A program made the translations under genes and the position numbers. Below the pieces are notes generated by a model, which was not told the DNA's origin, did not search any database, and saw nothing but the letters and a program-made list of their open reading frames with translations. From Roseiconus lacunae (GTDB lineage Bacteria; Planctomycetota; Planctomycetia; Pirellulales; Pirellulaceae), in NCBI RefSeq assembly GCF_008312935.1, contig NZ_VSZO01000001.1:496001-560000 (forward strand): DNA of 64,000 nt. Direction: 5' to 3'. Positions within the stretch are counted from its first letter, which is position 1. Each line of letters opens with the position of its first letter. Below are positions 1-15,000 of the stretch, piece after piece.

Positions 1-3000
1 CGACCTATCAATTCGGCGCGAACAACTGGAACCAATCCAAAATCACCGAGCATGCGACGTCGACCGACACGCTCGATTTCAGTGCCGTCAGCGAAAAACT
101 GACGTTTCGAATCAAGGCAAAACACACCGTTTCGGTCAGAGGCGAAACATCGAATTGGTCTGCCTTGGCGACGAACGTCGAACGTTTTGTTCCCGGTAGC
201 GGCGAGAATGTCTTTATCGTTGAAGACGGCGGCGAACTTGCCCGCGGAGAGATCCTTGGCAACGCATCCTTGCCAAACCAGTCCATCGTACTCGCCTACA
301 CCAGTGATTTCGTAAACCCCAACAAACGGTTTGCCAGTGGAGTTTCCGACCCTATCACGCTCGATCGCGCGGGCGGATTCCCGGTTGCCCAATCCGTTGG
401 CGTTCAATTCGACATTTTGAGCGGAAGAATCGAATTCGTCGGCGGACGGAACCAGGATTTATTGACCGGGGAAACGTTGATCGAGAACACGATTCGCGGC
501 GGAAAGGGCAACGACACCCTTGTCGGAGGCCAGCTCGTCGACTGGTTGCGTGGTGACGACGGCGACGACATGATCGCGGGCGGTGAAGGAAATGATCGAC
601 GACCGGGAGGCACCGGTATGGAGTTCGCCGCACTGCAGGGCGGCGCGGGCGACGATCACATCGACGGGCAGGCTGGGGATGACATTCTGTCTGGCGGATC
701 GAACGATGACACGCTGATCGGCGGCGGCGGTCATGATTTCCTTTATGGCGGCAACGGTAACGATGTCTTGTACGGTGACTTCGATCCATCGACCCCATCG
801 ATGCCCACCGCACAAGCGATCGGCAACGACGTTCTGCTCGGCCAATCCGGTGATGACCACTATCGGTTCGTTGCCACGTCTGCAGAGCAGGGCTTTGGAC
901 AAGACACTGTCATTGAATCGAGCGGCGAGGGAACTGACACCCTCGATTTTTCACAGGTTCAAACCTCCCTTACTTTCACGCTTGGTGGCCCAGCAAGCGA
1001 ATTCATCGTCGCCTCCACGCCCGATGGATCCGGTGGCTTTCACCGGGTGAGTTCGACCAATCATATCGAGAATATTCGGCGGGGTTCGGGTGAGGCGACC
1101 TACCGCTTAACCGATGCAATCACGACGTCACTGGACGTCGACGGATGGCTGAATCACACACTGAGCGTCTTTAACGAAATCGACGAATCCGCCGAACCGA
1201 CCACGGTGCTGGATCTGTCGATGCTCAGTCGATCCGCCGAGATCGTAATCGCGGCATCCAAGACGGGGCCGAAGCACAACGTCGTCACTGTGTCATTTGA
1301 CAACGGTCTACTAGCCCCGAACAAACATATCAAATTGACAAACATTCGAACCATCATCGGGTCGGGTGTCGGCGACACGGTGACGTTTGATTCGGGCGCG
1401 GTCCTACTGGGAGATTTGCTCGGCGGCGCCGGTGGAATTTCGGTCGTTTACCAGTCGACACCGAACGACGATCATCAAGGTGTGATCGGTGCGGCAGACC
1501 TTCAATCCTCGATCGACTTAAGCACCAACCTACCTGAGCGTTTTGATTTTGATACGGCATCGATCGCGCTCACCTTAAGCGATGAATCCGATCACTTGCC
1601 TTCGGTCGGAGGCCGAACATCGAACGTGGTCAGCGTGACCGGCGGCAAAGGAAGCGATTTTTTATTCGACCGAGATGGTACTCACGATTCAACCCTTGCC
1701 GGCGGTGACGCCAACGACGCGATCTTTGGCAAAGACGGCAAGGATGCGCTTCGTGGTGGTGACGGGGACGATTTGATTCGAGGCCAGACTGGGGACGACA
1801 CGATCGAAGGCGGTCGAGGCAATGATCTGCTCTTTGGTGGCCCGGACAACGACACCATCGTCGGCGGAAGCGGCGACGACCGAATCGTGGGCGGCCCGGG
1901 CAACGACAGACTCCGTGGCAATGGAGGAGTTGACACCTTTGTCTACCAGAACGATTGGGGCAACGATACGATCGAAACCGGCTACGTCGACTTTCGAAAA
2001 GACATCCTAGATCTATCGGCGGTCACGACGAATCTAGAGTACGAACTGAAGGCGAACGAAATCGAAGTTACGTCGCAAGACGGGAGCGAATTAAAAACCA
2101 AGAGCGGATTTAAGAACAGCAACGCCTTTCAAAAAATCATCACCGGTAGTGGAACACAGACCATCAAGTTCGGAAACAACTGGCAAACCGCCGAGTTTGA
2201 TACCTCGAAGGCCACCGACGCGGGGGCGACCGTCACCTTCGACTTTTCTGCCACTGCGGTGCCGCTGGAATACCGATTCGTCAAAGTCGACGGTCAGTCT
2301 GTGTTGCGGGTATCTCGCATCAACGGGATCACCCGTGGAATCGTTGGTGCCGCCGTTCCGGGTGAACTGGACGACTACTTGCTTGACAAAATTGCGTCGA
2401 CGATTTCGATTCCCGTCCCGAACGCAAACACGACAATCATCACCGGGAGCAACGACAACATCTACCGCCCGCTCGATGACGGCGTCTTCCCCGGTAACTT
2501 GATCCTCACCGGCGGTTATCGGCAACGCTCGCTGCCAGGAGAAAATCGTATTCCCGATGGCCTCAACGTCGGGCACACGCTCGCCGTGACCGACGGTTAT
2601 CTCGGCAAGGAAACCTTCGTCGATTTGACCGAAGAGAAAATCGAAGGCTTGAATTACAGCACGGCAAATGGTGGGAACGTTACCGGCGTCGTCTACTCAG
2701 GAATCTACAACTTTATTCGAGGCAACTCAGCGGCGAACACCTTCATTCACGAAAATTTGGTCCCCGGAATTCATGGCCTCTACGGGGGTCGTGGTCCGGA
2801 CACGTACAGCTTCACCAATTTTTGGGGAGCGGCCGTTGTCGCCGACTATCCCGACTTGGATCTCTTCGGCGAACCGGTTCCCGAGTCACTCGATACGCTA
2901 GATTTTTCCCGAATGGTCGGCAGCTTGGAAGTCGACGTATTTGACCTCTCCGTTCTCGGAGAAGACGGGGTGGGCGATTGGTTGCTCAGCGGATTTGACG

Positions 3001-6000
3001 GGGTCGATGTTTCGCAGTTCGAGATCGACAGCATCGCCGATCTAGCCGGAAACCTCGTCCTGGTACGCGACGTTTCGGTCGGTGCGGGCTTGGATACCGT
3101 CCTGGGAGACAGCGAATCCGACGTACGTGATTTCCTATCGGGTACCGGGACCAGTTTCCTTGCCGCGATCGATATCGAATCAATCATTGGTCCTCAACTG
3201 GGCGTTTTAAAAATCAACTTCCATGGGGAAGCGGAACTACGCGGGACGGTGACAGCGGGGTCCAACGGAACTGTCGAACTGGATTATTCCGAATACGGAT
3301 CGCCGGTCGAAGTCCACGCCGGCAAATACTCGCTCAGTAACCTGCTCAATATCGAAGGTGACGATCGAACGAAGAACGTTGTGGATTCGGTCCAAAGCTA
3401 TCTCGTCGATGGAGAGGTGCTGCCGATCTTGATGGATCGCCCGGCGACGTCCACCGCCGGTGCGACGGGGATCGGCGGACATCGACTTCAGGGCCTGACA
3501 ACACTGATCGACGTGACGGAAATCGTCGGTTACGAGAATCCTGTCTCATCAACGCTCGCCGAATTCGGCGTGTCTGGTTTAGCCAAAGTAATCGGAAGCC
3601 CCTATGAAGACACATTGGTCTCCGAAGGTAGCGAATTGGAGTTCGCCGCCGGACCCTTGGATACCGTCTCTGGCGTACTGAACTTATTCGATGCCAACCC
3701 TGCAACGCTAAACTTCTTTGTCGATCTTGAAAATAAAGTCGTCAACACCATTCCTGGCGCGAGCGAACCGAGTGTGCTATTGACTTGGACCGGCGGTCAA
3801 GATGTCGTGTCGGGTCCGGGCAACGATCACATCGTCGGTTCCTCTGCGGACAACACGTTCATGTTCGAAGCCGCCGACGAAAACAACGGCTGGGGAATCG
3901 ATGTCGTCACCAGTGGCGTCGCCGCAGATTCACCCCAAACGGTCGGACATGACATCATCGACTTGACTCGTGTCCCGGCCAGTTGGACGTTTTCTTGGGT
4001 TGACGATCTTAGCCTGGACTATTTCAAAATTGTCGCGCACAACGGTGAAGGTGCTCTGCTGCCGCACGAGATTCGCATCCCGCGTAATGACAAGAACGAT
4101 TTAACCGTCCATCTGGAAAACTCCACCTTGGCGTTCATCGTCGACGATTACGAGGTGGAATTATCTTCCGGTGCGGTTCCGGCAGGCTATTCGCCTCAAA
4201 TCGCCACCCGGAATCTGACGACGACGGTCGATCACTTGATGCCGACCATTCCGTCCATTGCGATCGAAACGGCACTTCAAGCTTTTGACGGAACCCAGTT
4301 GACACTTGCCGGAGGCCCCGGCGGTGCGTCGACCAGCAAAACCCTCTTCGTCGTGGACTCCGACGATCAAAGCAGTCGTCAACTTCAAACCGCCGAGGGT
4401 GTCGTACTGATCGATTCGGCCGATATTAAAATCATTCTGACAGACTTACCGGGACAGCAGCTCGCGACGCGGACCTTGCAAGGAGACATCAAGCTCGACC
4501 GCACTGCTGCCGGTTATGGTTGGGACAGCGACGCCGACCTGAGCGTCGTGGCCGGTCGGATTGACCTGGTTTCGGTCTTAGTTCGCGAGCTTCAATATCG
4601 CCTGACCAATGATGCCGTTTCCACGGCACTTGCCCCGGGCCAAATCGCTCGAACGGTTCCCAGTCTGGTGCACGCGATCGGCAATACCGACCAAACGCCT
4701 CAAACAGTCACCATGTCGATCGATGGAACGATCGACGAAACGACAGATTTGTCGATCTTAGTCGGTCACGCGGTTGCGAATTGGCAATCAGTCGCACCGC
4801 CGGGATTCACCGTTCAAACGCCAATTGTCACGGTGGGTCACCTTAGCGATGGCAATTTAGTACGCACGTTGCCAGACGGAACCATTCGCCTGGATCCTGA
4901 TGCGGCTGGTCATGGCTGGTTTGTTGATCCAAGCCCTTCGTCGGCCGATGATGTCGCGACCATCGGTTCCGGAAAGATCGATTTACTACACGTCGTGATG
5001 CACGAGATCGGTCATACGATCGGACTGGGAAGTTCAGTCGCGCCGGATGCGTTGATGAACGAATCAATAGCTACGGCGACACGTCGCATGCCGCCAATCG
5101 ATTTCGCGGTTCCATCCGATTTGGCAGATCAAGCCAAGATCGATCTCGGTTTGAACGCTTTTGCCGAGTGGGTCGGTGGTCAAAACGGAGGTGACTCGCT
5201 GGCCGACCGTTTCATCGATGCATTCAGCCCAGAAGTAGAGATCCCATTTTTGGGTACTCTCCGGATGTCAGATCTTCTTGGGATCAACACCGCCGACACG
5301 AGTTTCGTTGAGGAACTAAACGAAGGATTGCGAACGGACATCATTGATTCGATTCGATCGATATTTGCATCCGGGCAGCCGGTCACGGCTGACTTGATCG
5401 CCGACTTGGATCAAATCGAAAGGGCTGCATCGACCAATGGTTTGGCTTTTTCGGCGACCGTCGCGATGTCAGAATTGGATCGTTCACAAGCGTACGAGCT
5501 TGATCTGGATGAATTGCGAATTGCCGGATTTGATCCGTCCGACTTCGGTTTCAACATCACAAGTGATTCACCACCAGAACTTCAAGTGTCCGCCGAAATC
5601 GATTTCCGGTTCGACTTTGGTATCGACAGCGAAGGCGAGTTCTATGTCGAACGTCCTACGTTGGTCGCATCCGTTCAAATCGACAGTGGAACCGATACCG
5701 AAGGCAACTTAGTACCCTTCGATCTTGACGCTTCGCTAGGCCCCCTGGGATTAAGCATCGTCGGAGGTACGATTCTCATCGGTGGTTCGATGTCACTGGG
5801 AACGCCCGAACGATTGACCTATCCGTCGTTGATCAACAACGCCTCTCCGCCGGGGCTGCTGTTACCCGCCTTAGGCAACGACACGATTATCGACGTCAAT
5901 TTGCCAATCGAACTGACGGGTGCATTGTCGGGGATCAATAACGAAGGGTTGGCGATCAAGGCGAACGGGAATTTTGGTGAAGTCATCGGATCGCTCGACA

Positions 6001-9000
6001 GTCTCGTGGATGGTATCGATTTGCGGACCCCCGGACTTGCGAACGCCTTCGATCTTCGCAGCGTTAGCTTGGACCAAATCTTAGACGGCATCATCGCTGG
6101 ATTGGATGCCTTGGTCGATGAGGATCCTATCAACGGTAGCCTGATCGCACGAGAGATTCCCGGACTGAATCAAAGCGTGATCGACCTATTCGGCGATGGG
6201 ACTGATGATTTCATTGTCGGACTAAAGAATGCGATTGCCGATGTCCACGACAATGCCAACAGCAATCTAGGCATGCTCGCCGATCAACTGAACGCCGCCG
6301 TGAACCAATTCTTTGATGGCGACCGAGTTGATCCGTTCACGATCACTTACGACAACTCAACGCTGTTGATCGACTTCGCCTTGGAGCGACTGTTGGTCGA
6401 AAAATCGCTCGACTTTTCAATCGATCTTCAGTCGCTATTCGAAGACGAAATTCAATCATTTCTCGACTCTAGTCCGCTCCTGAGTGAAATCCCAATCGAT
6501 CCCACCGCACTCGATGTTCAGATCGGGGATTCCGAAGGTCTGATTCAATTGGATGTCAGTGGATCCGGTGGAATCCAATTCGGCTTCGGCATCGACTTGA
6601 GCGACGTTTCCGATCCGGTAACGTATGTGACCGATCAATCGGAAGTCTATGTCTCGGCGACGGCAGCGTTTGAAAACCCGATTGACCTTGACGTACGTCT
6701 TAGGCTTGCCGATTTGATCGGGCAACCAGAACGTGCGGACCTGCCAACGGTCAGCTTTGCTATCCGACAAGCCACCGCAGCGATTGAAATTCAAGCCGCT
6801 TATGGATTGAAGGACCTCGACGCCCGACGATATGAGGTCGAATCGATCACGGCAGACGATTTAGAAATCACCGTCAGCGGAAATGCAGACTTGTCGTTGC
6901 CGCTGTACTTCGGCGACAACATCCCCGTCGGAGGAACGACTCGGGACAACGACGGCAACGGCTTTGGCGATCATGTCCTGCACCTCGGTATTTCGCTTGC
7001 CGACGCGAATCGTAGCGGCGGCGACATCGAATACGATCTCTCCGGCCCTGGCGTCGAACAGTTGCTAGGCCTCGGGGCGATGCTGAATGACCCTCAAAAC
7101 TTACTCGACGGGTTGGAGGCGATGTTCGATGGCTTGCAATCAGACATCGACACCAAATTTCGACAATTGGGGCTGCCCCTGATCGGTGACCAACTCAAAG
7201 ACGCTGCGGCGTTTCTTGGTGATTTGGAAGCTGATTTATTAGGGTTAAAAAACGCGGTGCCCAACGAGCGAGGGTTCTTTTACTACGGCGACGGATCGTA
7301 TGACGCCAGACTGGGTGCGGCACTGGAATCCGCCGTCGGCAACGAAGAAAGCGTGATCGATTTGGTCCGCCGTGAGGTCCACGCCTTGGTAACTAAGCTT
7401 GGGACGAATGCTTTGCAAGTTCCCGTTCTGGACGATGACGGCCAACCACAATTCGATACCGATGGAAAGTTACGTCTCAAAGCGATCGATCGTCCCGAAG
7501 ACATCGGTATCACAATCAAAGACGGCACCGCCCAGTTCAACTTGGCGATCTCCGGCAGTGTCTTTGATGCCTTCAAAGTTCCCTTGAATTTCGACGCCAG
7601 TATTCCGGGACTAGGACTTCGTTCGAGCGACGGAAGTGCCATCTCAGTCCAGATGGACTATGTGTTTGGGCTGGGCTTTGGCGTTTCAAGCTCGGACTGG
7701 TTCTTTGTCGACACGACGGGTGTCACCGATAGCGGGTCCGAGTTCGCGTTGGATCTTTCCGCGACACTCGATCCCGGCACATCACTCATCGGTGAATTAG
7801 GCTTTTTGAAGGTTCAGCTCGATGACGCCGCCGGTACAAGCGGACTACGCGGGCGAATCGAAATTGATCTTCAAGACGGTGACGGCAACGGCCGATGGTC
7901 TCCACTGAAACTTGAGCCGCTGGGCGTCCAAGGACGCATCACAGCCGACGCCGACATTGATCTTGATGCGACTGTCAAACTGCCAGCGAGTGGCGGATTG
8001 CAATTGCCGGAACTGGCGACGACGTTTCGCTACCACCAACTGTTTGCTCAGATTGAATTCGGCACCGGTGGATCCATGGCAAATTTCGGTGATTCACCGA
8101 TCATCGAATTTGCAAACGTGCAAATGGACCTCGGCGAATTCATCACTGGTTTCGTCGGGCCGATCGTCGGCGAAGTCGCCGAGGTGATCAAACCGATCGA
8201 GCCAATCGTTGACGTCTTAACCGACGAAATCCCACTTCTGAAAAGTATCGGCGCATCTCAGACTTCACTCTTAGATATTGCCAAAGTCATCTTGGGTCCA
8301 ACCAAGTTCGCACCAGTGGCAAAGGGCGTCGAAGCGGTGACGAAGTTGTTCGAATTTATCGATGCGATCGACGACTTTGATAACGCTGAATCGTTGATCA
8401 TTGATTTCGGTAGCTTTCGAATAGGTGACGAAGTCCGCACCCCCGGTGGCAGCGGAACTCCGACGACCAACCAAGCCAAAGACACGATTTCCCAAACAGA
8501 TAACGCCACCAATTCAAAAACCAAAAAAGTCACCGAAAAACTTGGGACCACCAAGGGCAGCTTTGAATTTCCACTGCTGTCCGATCCGTTCACCGCGTTC
8601 GAGTTATTGCTGGGCAAAGACGTCGATCTGTTCCAATATGAAATGCCAGGATTGGCACTCAATTTCCAGTATCGAAAGTCGTTTCCAATCTTCCCGGGAT
8701 TGAATGCGCGTTTGGGCGGACGGGTGACCGCCGATACCGAATTTGTCTTCGGATTTGACACCACCGGTATCCGGCAGTGGGCCGAACGAGGCAACTTCGC
8801 CGTTAGCGAAGCGGGCAAGATCTTTGAAGGCTTCTTCGTCGATGACCAAGTCACCTTCGTCGATGGCACGCTGATCGAGGGCGGCGGCCTGATCAAGGCA
8901 GACCTACCTGAAGTGGTGTTGTCGTCCTCAATTTTCGCCGGAGCATCCGTCGGCGTACCGGGGCTGGTCGAAGCCGGCGTGGAAGGCGGGATCAAGGCAC

Positions 9001-12000
9001 AAATCGAATTTGACTTGAACGACGTTCCCAACCCCGCAATCAGTGGCGGCCAACACTATGACGGAAAGCTTCGATTAGAAGAACTCACCCAGCGTCTCGA
9101 CCAAGGAGCGAGTTGTCTGTTCGACACCTACGGACAACTGTCGGCATTTTTAGACGCATTTTTCTGGGTCGGTTTGGACCTGGGGATCTTTGGCCAAGTC
9201 ACTGTTTTTGAAGCCCGAAAGACGTTCTTCAGCGCGATCTTGGCGGACTTTAATACCAGTTGCCCCAGTCCGAATGCGACGATCGCGACTCAGTCGGGCG
9301 ACACAGTGACCTTGGCATTTGTTCCCGGGCCGGGTCAACCAATCCCCGCCGGTCAAGGTGAACTGTACCGGGTCGAACAAAAACTCGTCGATGCAACGCC
9401 GCTGGATCCGAATGACAACGCGATGCACGAACGAATCGTGATTACATCGCGAGGTAATCGAATCGAATTCGATCCCAATAACGTAGCCAAGATCTATGTC
9501 CCTGGGACGAACCGAAACGACCATTACATCGTCTCGGCGGGTGTCGATGCATCGATCGAGATTCATGGCCGCGGCGGTGACGATACCATCGAAGTTTACT
9601 CCACCGTTGGCGATACACGAGAAATTCACGGTGGAGATGGCAACGACACCATCACCGGCAGTGAGGCGTCAGATTGGATCGACGGCGGCACCGGTAATGA
9701 TGTCCTAGGTGGGATGGGCGGCGACGACACGATCCTGGGCGGTGCCGGAATCGATTTTATTAGTGGCGGTGATGGTGATGATCATCTTGAAGGCGAAGTA
9801 GGCGATGATTCAATTTCAGGTGATGCCGGCAATGATGTGATTATCGGCGGTAGCGGCGAAGACCGAATTGACGGCGGTGATGGCGACGACCAAATCTACG
9901 GCGATGAAGTCACGATCGATCAGAACGGTATCGTTACAGTTTCGGCCAGCGGCGAAAAAGACATTTTGCGTGGTGGCATGGGTGTCGACCATGTTTGGGG
10001 GCAGGGTGGCAACGACACGCTTGAAGGCGGCCTGGATGCGGATTGGCTTCGAGGCCAAGGCGGCGAAGACACCTTCGAATGGACCGTCGGTGACGGAGAG
10101 GACGCGTTAATCGCCGGTGGCCACTCCGACAAGCTCAACGACGAAGGCACGGCGGTTCCCGAAGTCGACACCCTGCGGATTCGCAGCCTCGACGGTCGAT
10201 TCAACGACACGGCAAACGTCGCCCCGTCGACCGCCGATCCATCCGATGTGGTCGTAACCTTCGATTCACAAGGTAGTATCACAACACTCACGTTGACTCA
10301 GCTTCAGCGATTGACATTCACCCTGGAGGCGGGCAAAGACACGATCAACGTTCAAGACCTCCGCGGCACAACGCTGCAAGGTCTCGATGTCGATTTTGGT
10401 TCGGGCGAGATTCTTGAATTTGTTCCGATGATGGAGCAATTCAAGACCGGCGAAACCTTGCTTATCGGCAACCAAGGTCAGGCTTCGGTCTTCCGAGCCG
10501 ACGATGCGTTTGCCCCCGACACGAACACCACGACAGTCTTTTTCCGCCAAACCTTTGTCGGCGGTGACTACGAATTCGAAGCCGATGGCGCGCCGGCCTT
10601 GAGAGAAGCAATGTTGCCCGATGGATCCGTTGTACTGGTGCAGCGCCATTCCGGTGGGACGCCAATTCTCGATGCTGGTGATCCGATCTTCCTTCCTTTC
10701 GAAACTCGATCGTTGATCAGCTATCGCGAGGTTCGCCGCGTATTCGAGCAGAGCGAAGCTTTGGCAGAAGGCGTCTCGATCGATTCGACGATCCAGCCGT
10801 TTCGACGACAAACGCTGCAGACCAATGCGAGCTATCAGTTCGACGCACAGGGCGAACCGGTCCTAGAGAGTTTCGATGATGATGGCACATTGGTCTTTTA
10901 CCAAGTCATTGATGGCGACGGCGAAGTTGACGACGAAGGAAACCCAATTTGGATCAATGGGTCTGCCGACCAGCCAGTGCTATTTGAATTGCGGTACATC
11001 GAACGTTCGCGACAAAAATCGATCCCCGTATTCGATGCAAACGGTCAACCGGCTCTGGATGCCAACGGCGTGCAACTCGAAGAGATCTTCATCACTCCCG
11101 AGTATGGAATCGATTCCGATGCCGATACTCTGCACTTCTTCGGCAGCCCCGAAAACGACAACGTGACCGTTCGTGGTGACGAAGACGAAATCTATGGTTC
11201 GATCGAAAACGGGATCCAATTTTCGATCACCAATGCCTCTGCCGAACGTGGCGACCAATTGTGGATCGAAACCTTCGGCGGCGATGACACCATCGACGCC
11301 GCCGAAGTCACGACCAGCCTAGTTAATCTGAATCTATCGACCGGGGATGGAAACGACATCGCGATCGGGACACCGTTCGCGGACACCATTAATAGCGGGT
11401 TGGGAGATGACATTGTGACCGGCGGCCGCGGCGTGGATTACTTCATCGACGCCGGTGGTATCGATACGATCACGGAATACCAAGACGCAAACTTCACGCT
11501 GTCCGATCAAGCGTTAACGATGGCGTTCCTGACGATACAGACCGATGATGACGGCCTGGTGATTTTGCCACGTACGGAATGGCTGGTCGAAACGGATGAA
11601 TTACTAGGTTTATTTGAATCGGCTGACCTGAATGGTTTCCGCCCTGATGCTGACCATGCCTCTTTCAATGATGGCTCGGAAACCGACGGTCTACACGAGA
11701 CCAACAGTGTCAATCAATTCGTGGTTTATGGGTGGAGCGGGGTAGCTGACCTGGACGGTGGGCCCGCCGCCGACGAATACAAGCTGACGCTCGATGCATC
11801 AATCCCGCGATCGACTAATTCGGAAATCACGATTGGGGACACTGGCGAATACGGCTTCGACCACGTCACCATCATGGGAACATCGGCAAGCGACACCTTC
11901 CGTTTTCGTGCGGGGGTCGTCGAGCGTGTGATTGCACGTGATGGCCAATCCACCGGTAGCCTGTTCGATGCCCTGACCGACTTCACCACCGACATTACCG

Positions 12001-15000
12001 TTCGCGATCCGGCCCTGGATGCGTTCTTCAGCCAATCGGTTCGCTACAGTAGCGCCGAAGGCTTGGTCACATCTGGATTAGAAGGAAATGACTTATTCAT
12101 CGTTGACGACAGCAGTCGTGAATTGATCGTCTACGGGGACTCCGGCGCCGATCGCTTCTTTATCGGAAACGTCATTTCGACGAAAAAGTTCCAACACCCC
12201 ACGCTGGGTGAAATCGATGTCGTCGACGAAATCACCAACGGTGTTTCGTTTCCATCGTCGTTCTATGGCGGCAGCGGAAACGATTACTTTGAAGTCAATC
12301 ACAACATCGCCGAGATTTCACTGTTTGGCGAATCCGGCGACGACACGTTCTTCCTACAGGCACACCTGACGACTTCACCGGCGGATGAATCAGTCAGTCA
12401 GCCGTTGGCGCTCAGTGATGTGAATGTTCATTCGGCCGAAGGCGAGCGTGACGTGCTGTCTTATGTACGCAATGCCCCGGTTAATGTCTTCGGTGGCGAC
12501 GGAATCGACACCCTGGTGATTCTGGGAACACAGGTCGACGACGAGTTCTTTGTTTTCACGGAACTTGACGAGAACGGCGAATTGGTTCAGCGGATTTACG
12601 GCGTCGGCCTAGTGGTTCCCGAGATCCAAGGGATCGAACGGCTGATTATTTTGACCGGTGCGGGAGACGATCGAGTTTATGTATACGGCACGCTGGCCGA
12701 TCAAGAGATTCAAATCAACACCGGTAGCGGTGACGACGGAGTCTATTTTGGTGGCGACGAGCGATCAATGATCGTCGACATTCCCGAATCGATGGAAACG
12801 CGAACCAAATTGATTCCGCAACCAGACAGGGTCGAACGATTTACGATCACCTTATTCCCAGGGTATTACTACAACAAATTGGTCGGCTACCGAGTCCCCG
12901 CATTCAAATTGTTCCCGATCTACCGCCGAACCTATGTGCCGCCGGTTCGATATTCCTACACGGTCACGACCCCGGTCCCGCCGCTCGAAGAAACCGAAAC
13001 GGTGATAATCCCGCGGTATCTATTACCGGTCACGATGCCCAAGCGGAAGAATCTCTCTGGCATCCGTGGTCCCGTAATCATCGATGGTGTCACTCAGGAC
13101 ATCGACGGCGGCGGTGATACAATCACGTTTGACAATAGCGAGGCGCATCTTGTTTCGACCGATCACTTAGTTGGTGCGTTGCGAAGACGTGATGTCGAAG
13201 ACGTTTCACTGAGCACCGACCGTTCGGAATTGACGCCGGTCACCCCAGAAGGTGTCTCGGACGTCGTGATCGAAAACGCGGTTCTGAACAAACTACGTGA
13301 CCTACACCGAATCCGCCAACAAGGCTTAATCGACCAGATCCTCGCGACGGATAATCGAGACGGCGCGACTGAGGTGACGCTTTCGCCAGGAACTCGAATC
13401 AACACGTTTGATTCATTTGACGCTTTCTCTGCCTTCGCTCAAACCCAAGCCTTTGAGGCAGGTGTTGATGACGATGGGATCGCGCAAGTCGTTGGCGATG
13501 CGCGATTAGCGAATTCGGAAATCACCTTCGAACTCGAAACCGATCTGGACGAAAACGGTGCGATCCTAGAGATCCGCATGCTTTCGACGATGCCAATCCT
13601 GATCAGCGTTCCGAACCGATTCGTGCGGTCATCGAATCTGGAAAGCACCACGGTCTACGACACCGTGCAAGGGCTTGGGATGCCGCTGGGTGTTTACTAC
13701 CTTGGATTCAACAACGTCGGGGTCATGCTTTCGCCTGATGACGACACATTGACGATCGATCAAACCGCGGAAACCATCTCCACGATTGTCTCGGCAGGGC
13801 TCGGCGATGACCTCGTTGATGTTCGACGTGTTAGCGGAACCACCACGTTGAATCTCGGTGGTGATGACGACCACGTTCGTTTCGGTGGTGGCGTTCCGAT
13901 CTCAGCGTTTACAGGAAACCTGACCATACATGGCGACGATGGAATTGACACGGTTCGCTGGGACGCATCGGATAACTCGAGTGCCGTTTCGCTAACGATC
14001 ACACGCGATTCGATCTCCTCGCCAATCACCGCGAATCCGATTCAAATTGCCGACGACATTGAAACCGTCGAAGCGATCGGGAGTTCAAGCGATGACATTT
14101 TTGATGTGACCTATGGCCAAGCGAGCTTGACGGAATCATCGGCCGCCAGCGAACGACACCTTTCTATCGACGGCGGGCCTGGTCAAGACAACGTGTCGGC
14201 GACCTACTTGGTCCCCTTCACGCAACAGTCGCAGCATCCGCTACTCACTATTTCCAATGCCGATTCACACTTAACCGCTACCGTTGACAACCCAAACGTC
14301 CACGATGATTGGCTGATCGTCAACGGGCAACTTCGCTTGGGAAACCGCCTGGAACAATCACAACCGGTGTTTGAAGGCATCGGCGGAGGGACGCTTGCCT
14401 ACACACTCGACAGCGGTCATCCATCACGGGACATCCGTGTGCTTTCGACGCAAGCGAACCAACGCGTGGTGGTCAACGACATCAACTCGACCGCCCCACA
14501 CATCACCATCGGGCATTCGGGCGTGGGCCTCGTTAGTTCGCGAAGTTTGTCATCGATCGCCGGGCCGATCGAACTTAACATCCCCGCAGAAAGTGCAGTC
14601 GTGCTCATTGATGACGGCCATGCCGAAAACCGATCGTCGCGATTTGGGAGATTTGATGACCGAATCGTCTCGGGTTTTGGTTCCGGTTCGATCACACTGA
14701 ATCTGAATCCGATGAGTCAAGTCAATTTTATCGGCTCTGATTTGGTTGACTATCAAATCATCGCCAATCTGCGAAGCTACGAAACGCATCTACAGTTGGG
14801 TGACGGAAACGACACGGTTCAAATCCTGAATAACGATGCGGGTGGCTCGGTCAGACTAAACGATGGCGACAACGAAGTGTCCATCGTCCCGACGGCTGAT
14901 TACTTTGAAGTCGCCGCCGGAAACGGACAAAACAATGTCTCGATCGATTTAAGCGATTCGACTGAAACGATCGTCGATGGATCAATCGGGCAATACCTGA

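Noticed and set aside
165-167. TTG as the true start of the giant gene
   Set aside because: The frame is open to base 3 and the upstream codons continue the same LDFS/WG repeat style, so the gene starts before the window.
4975-5075. Active zinc protease domain in the giant protein
   Set aside because: The third His of the motif is Ser, so activity cannot be claimed.
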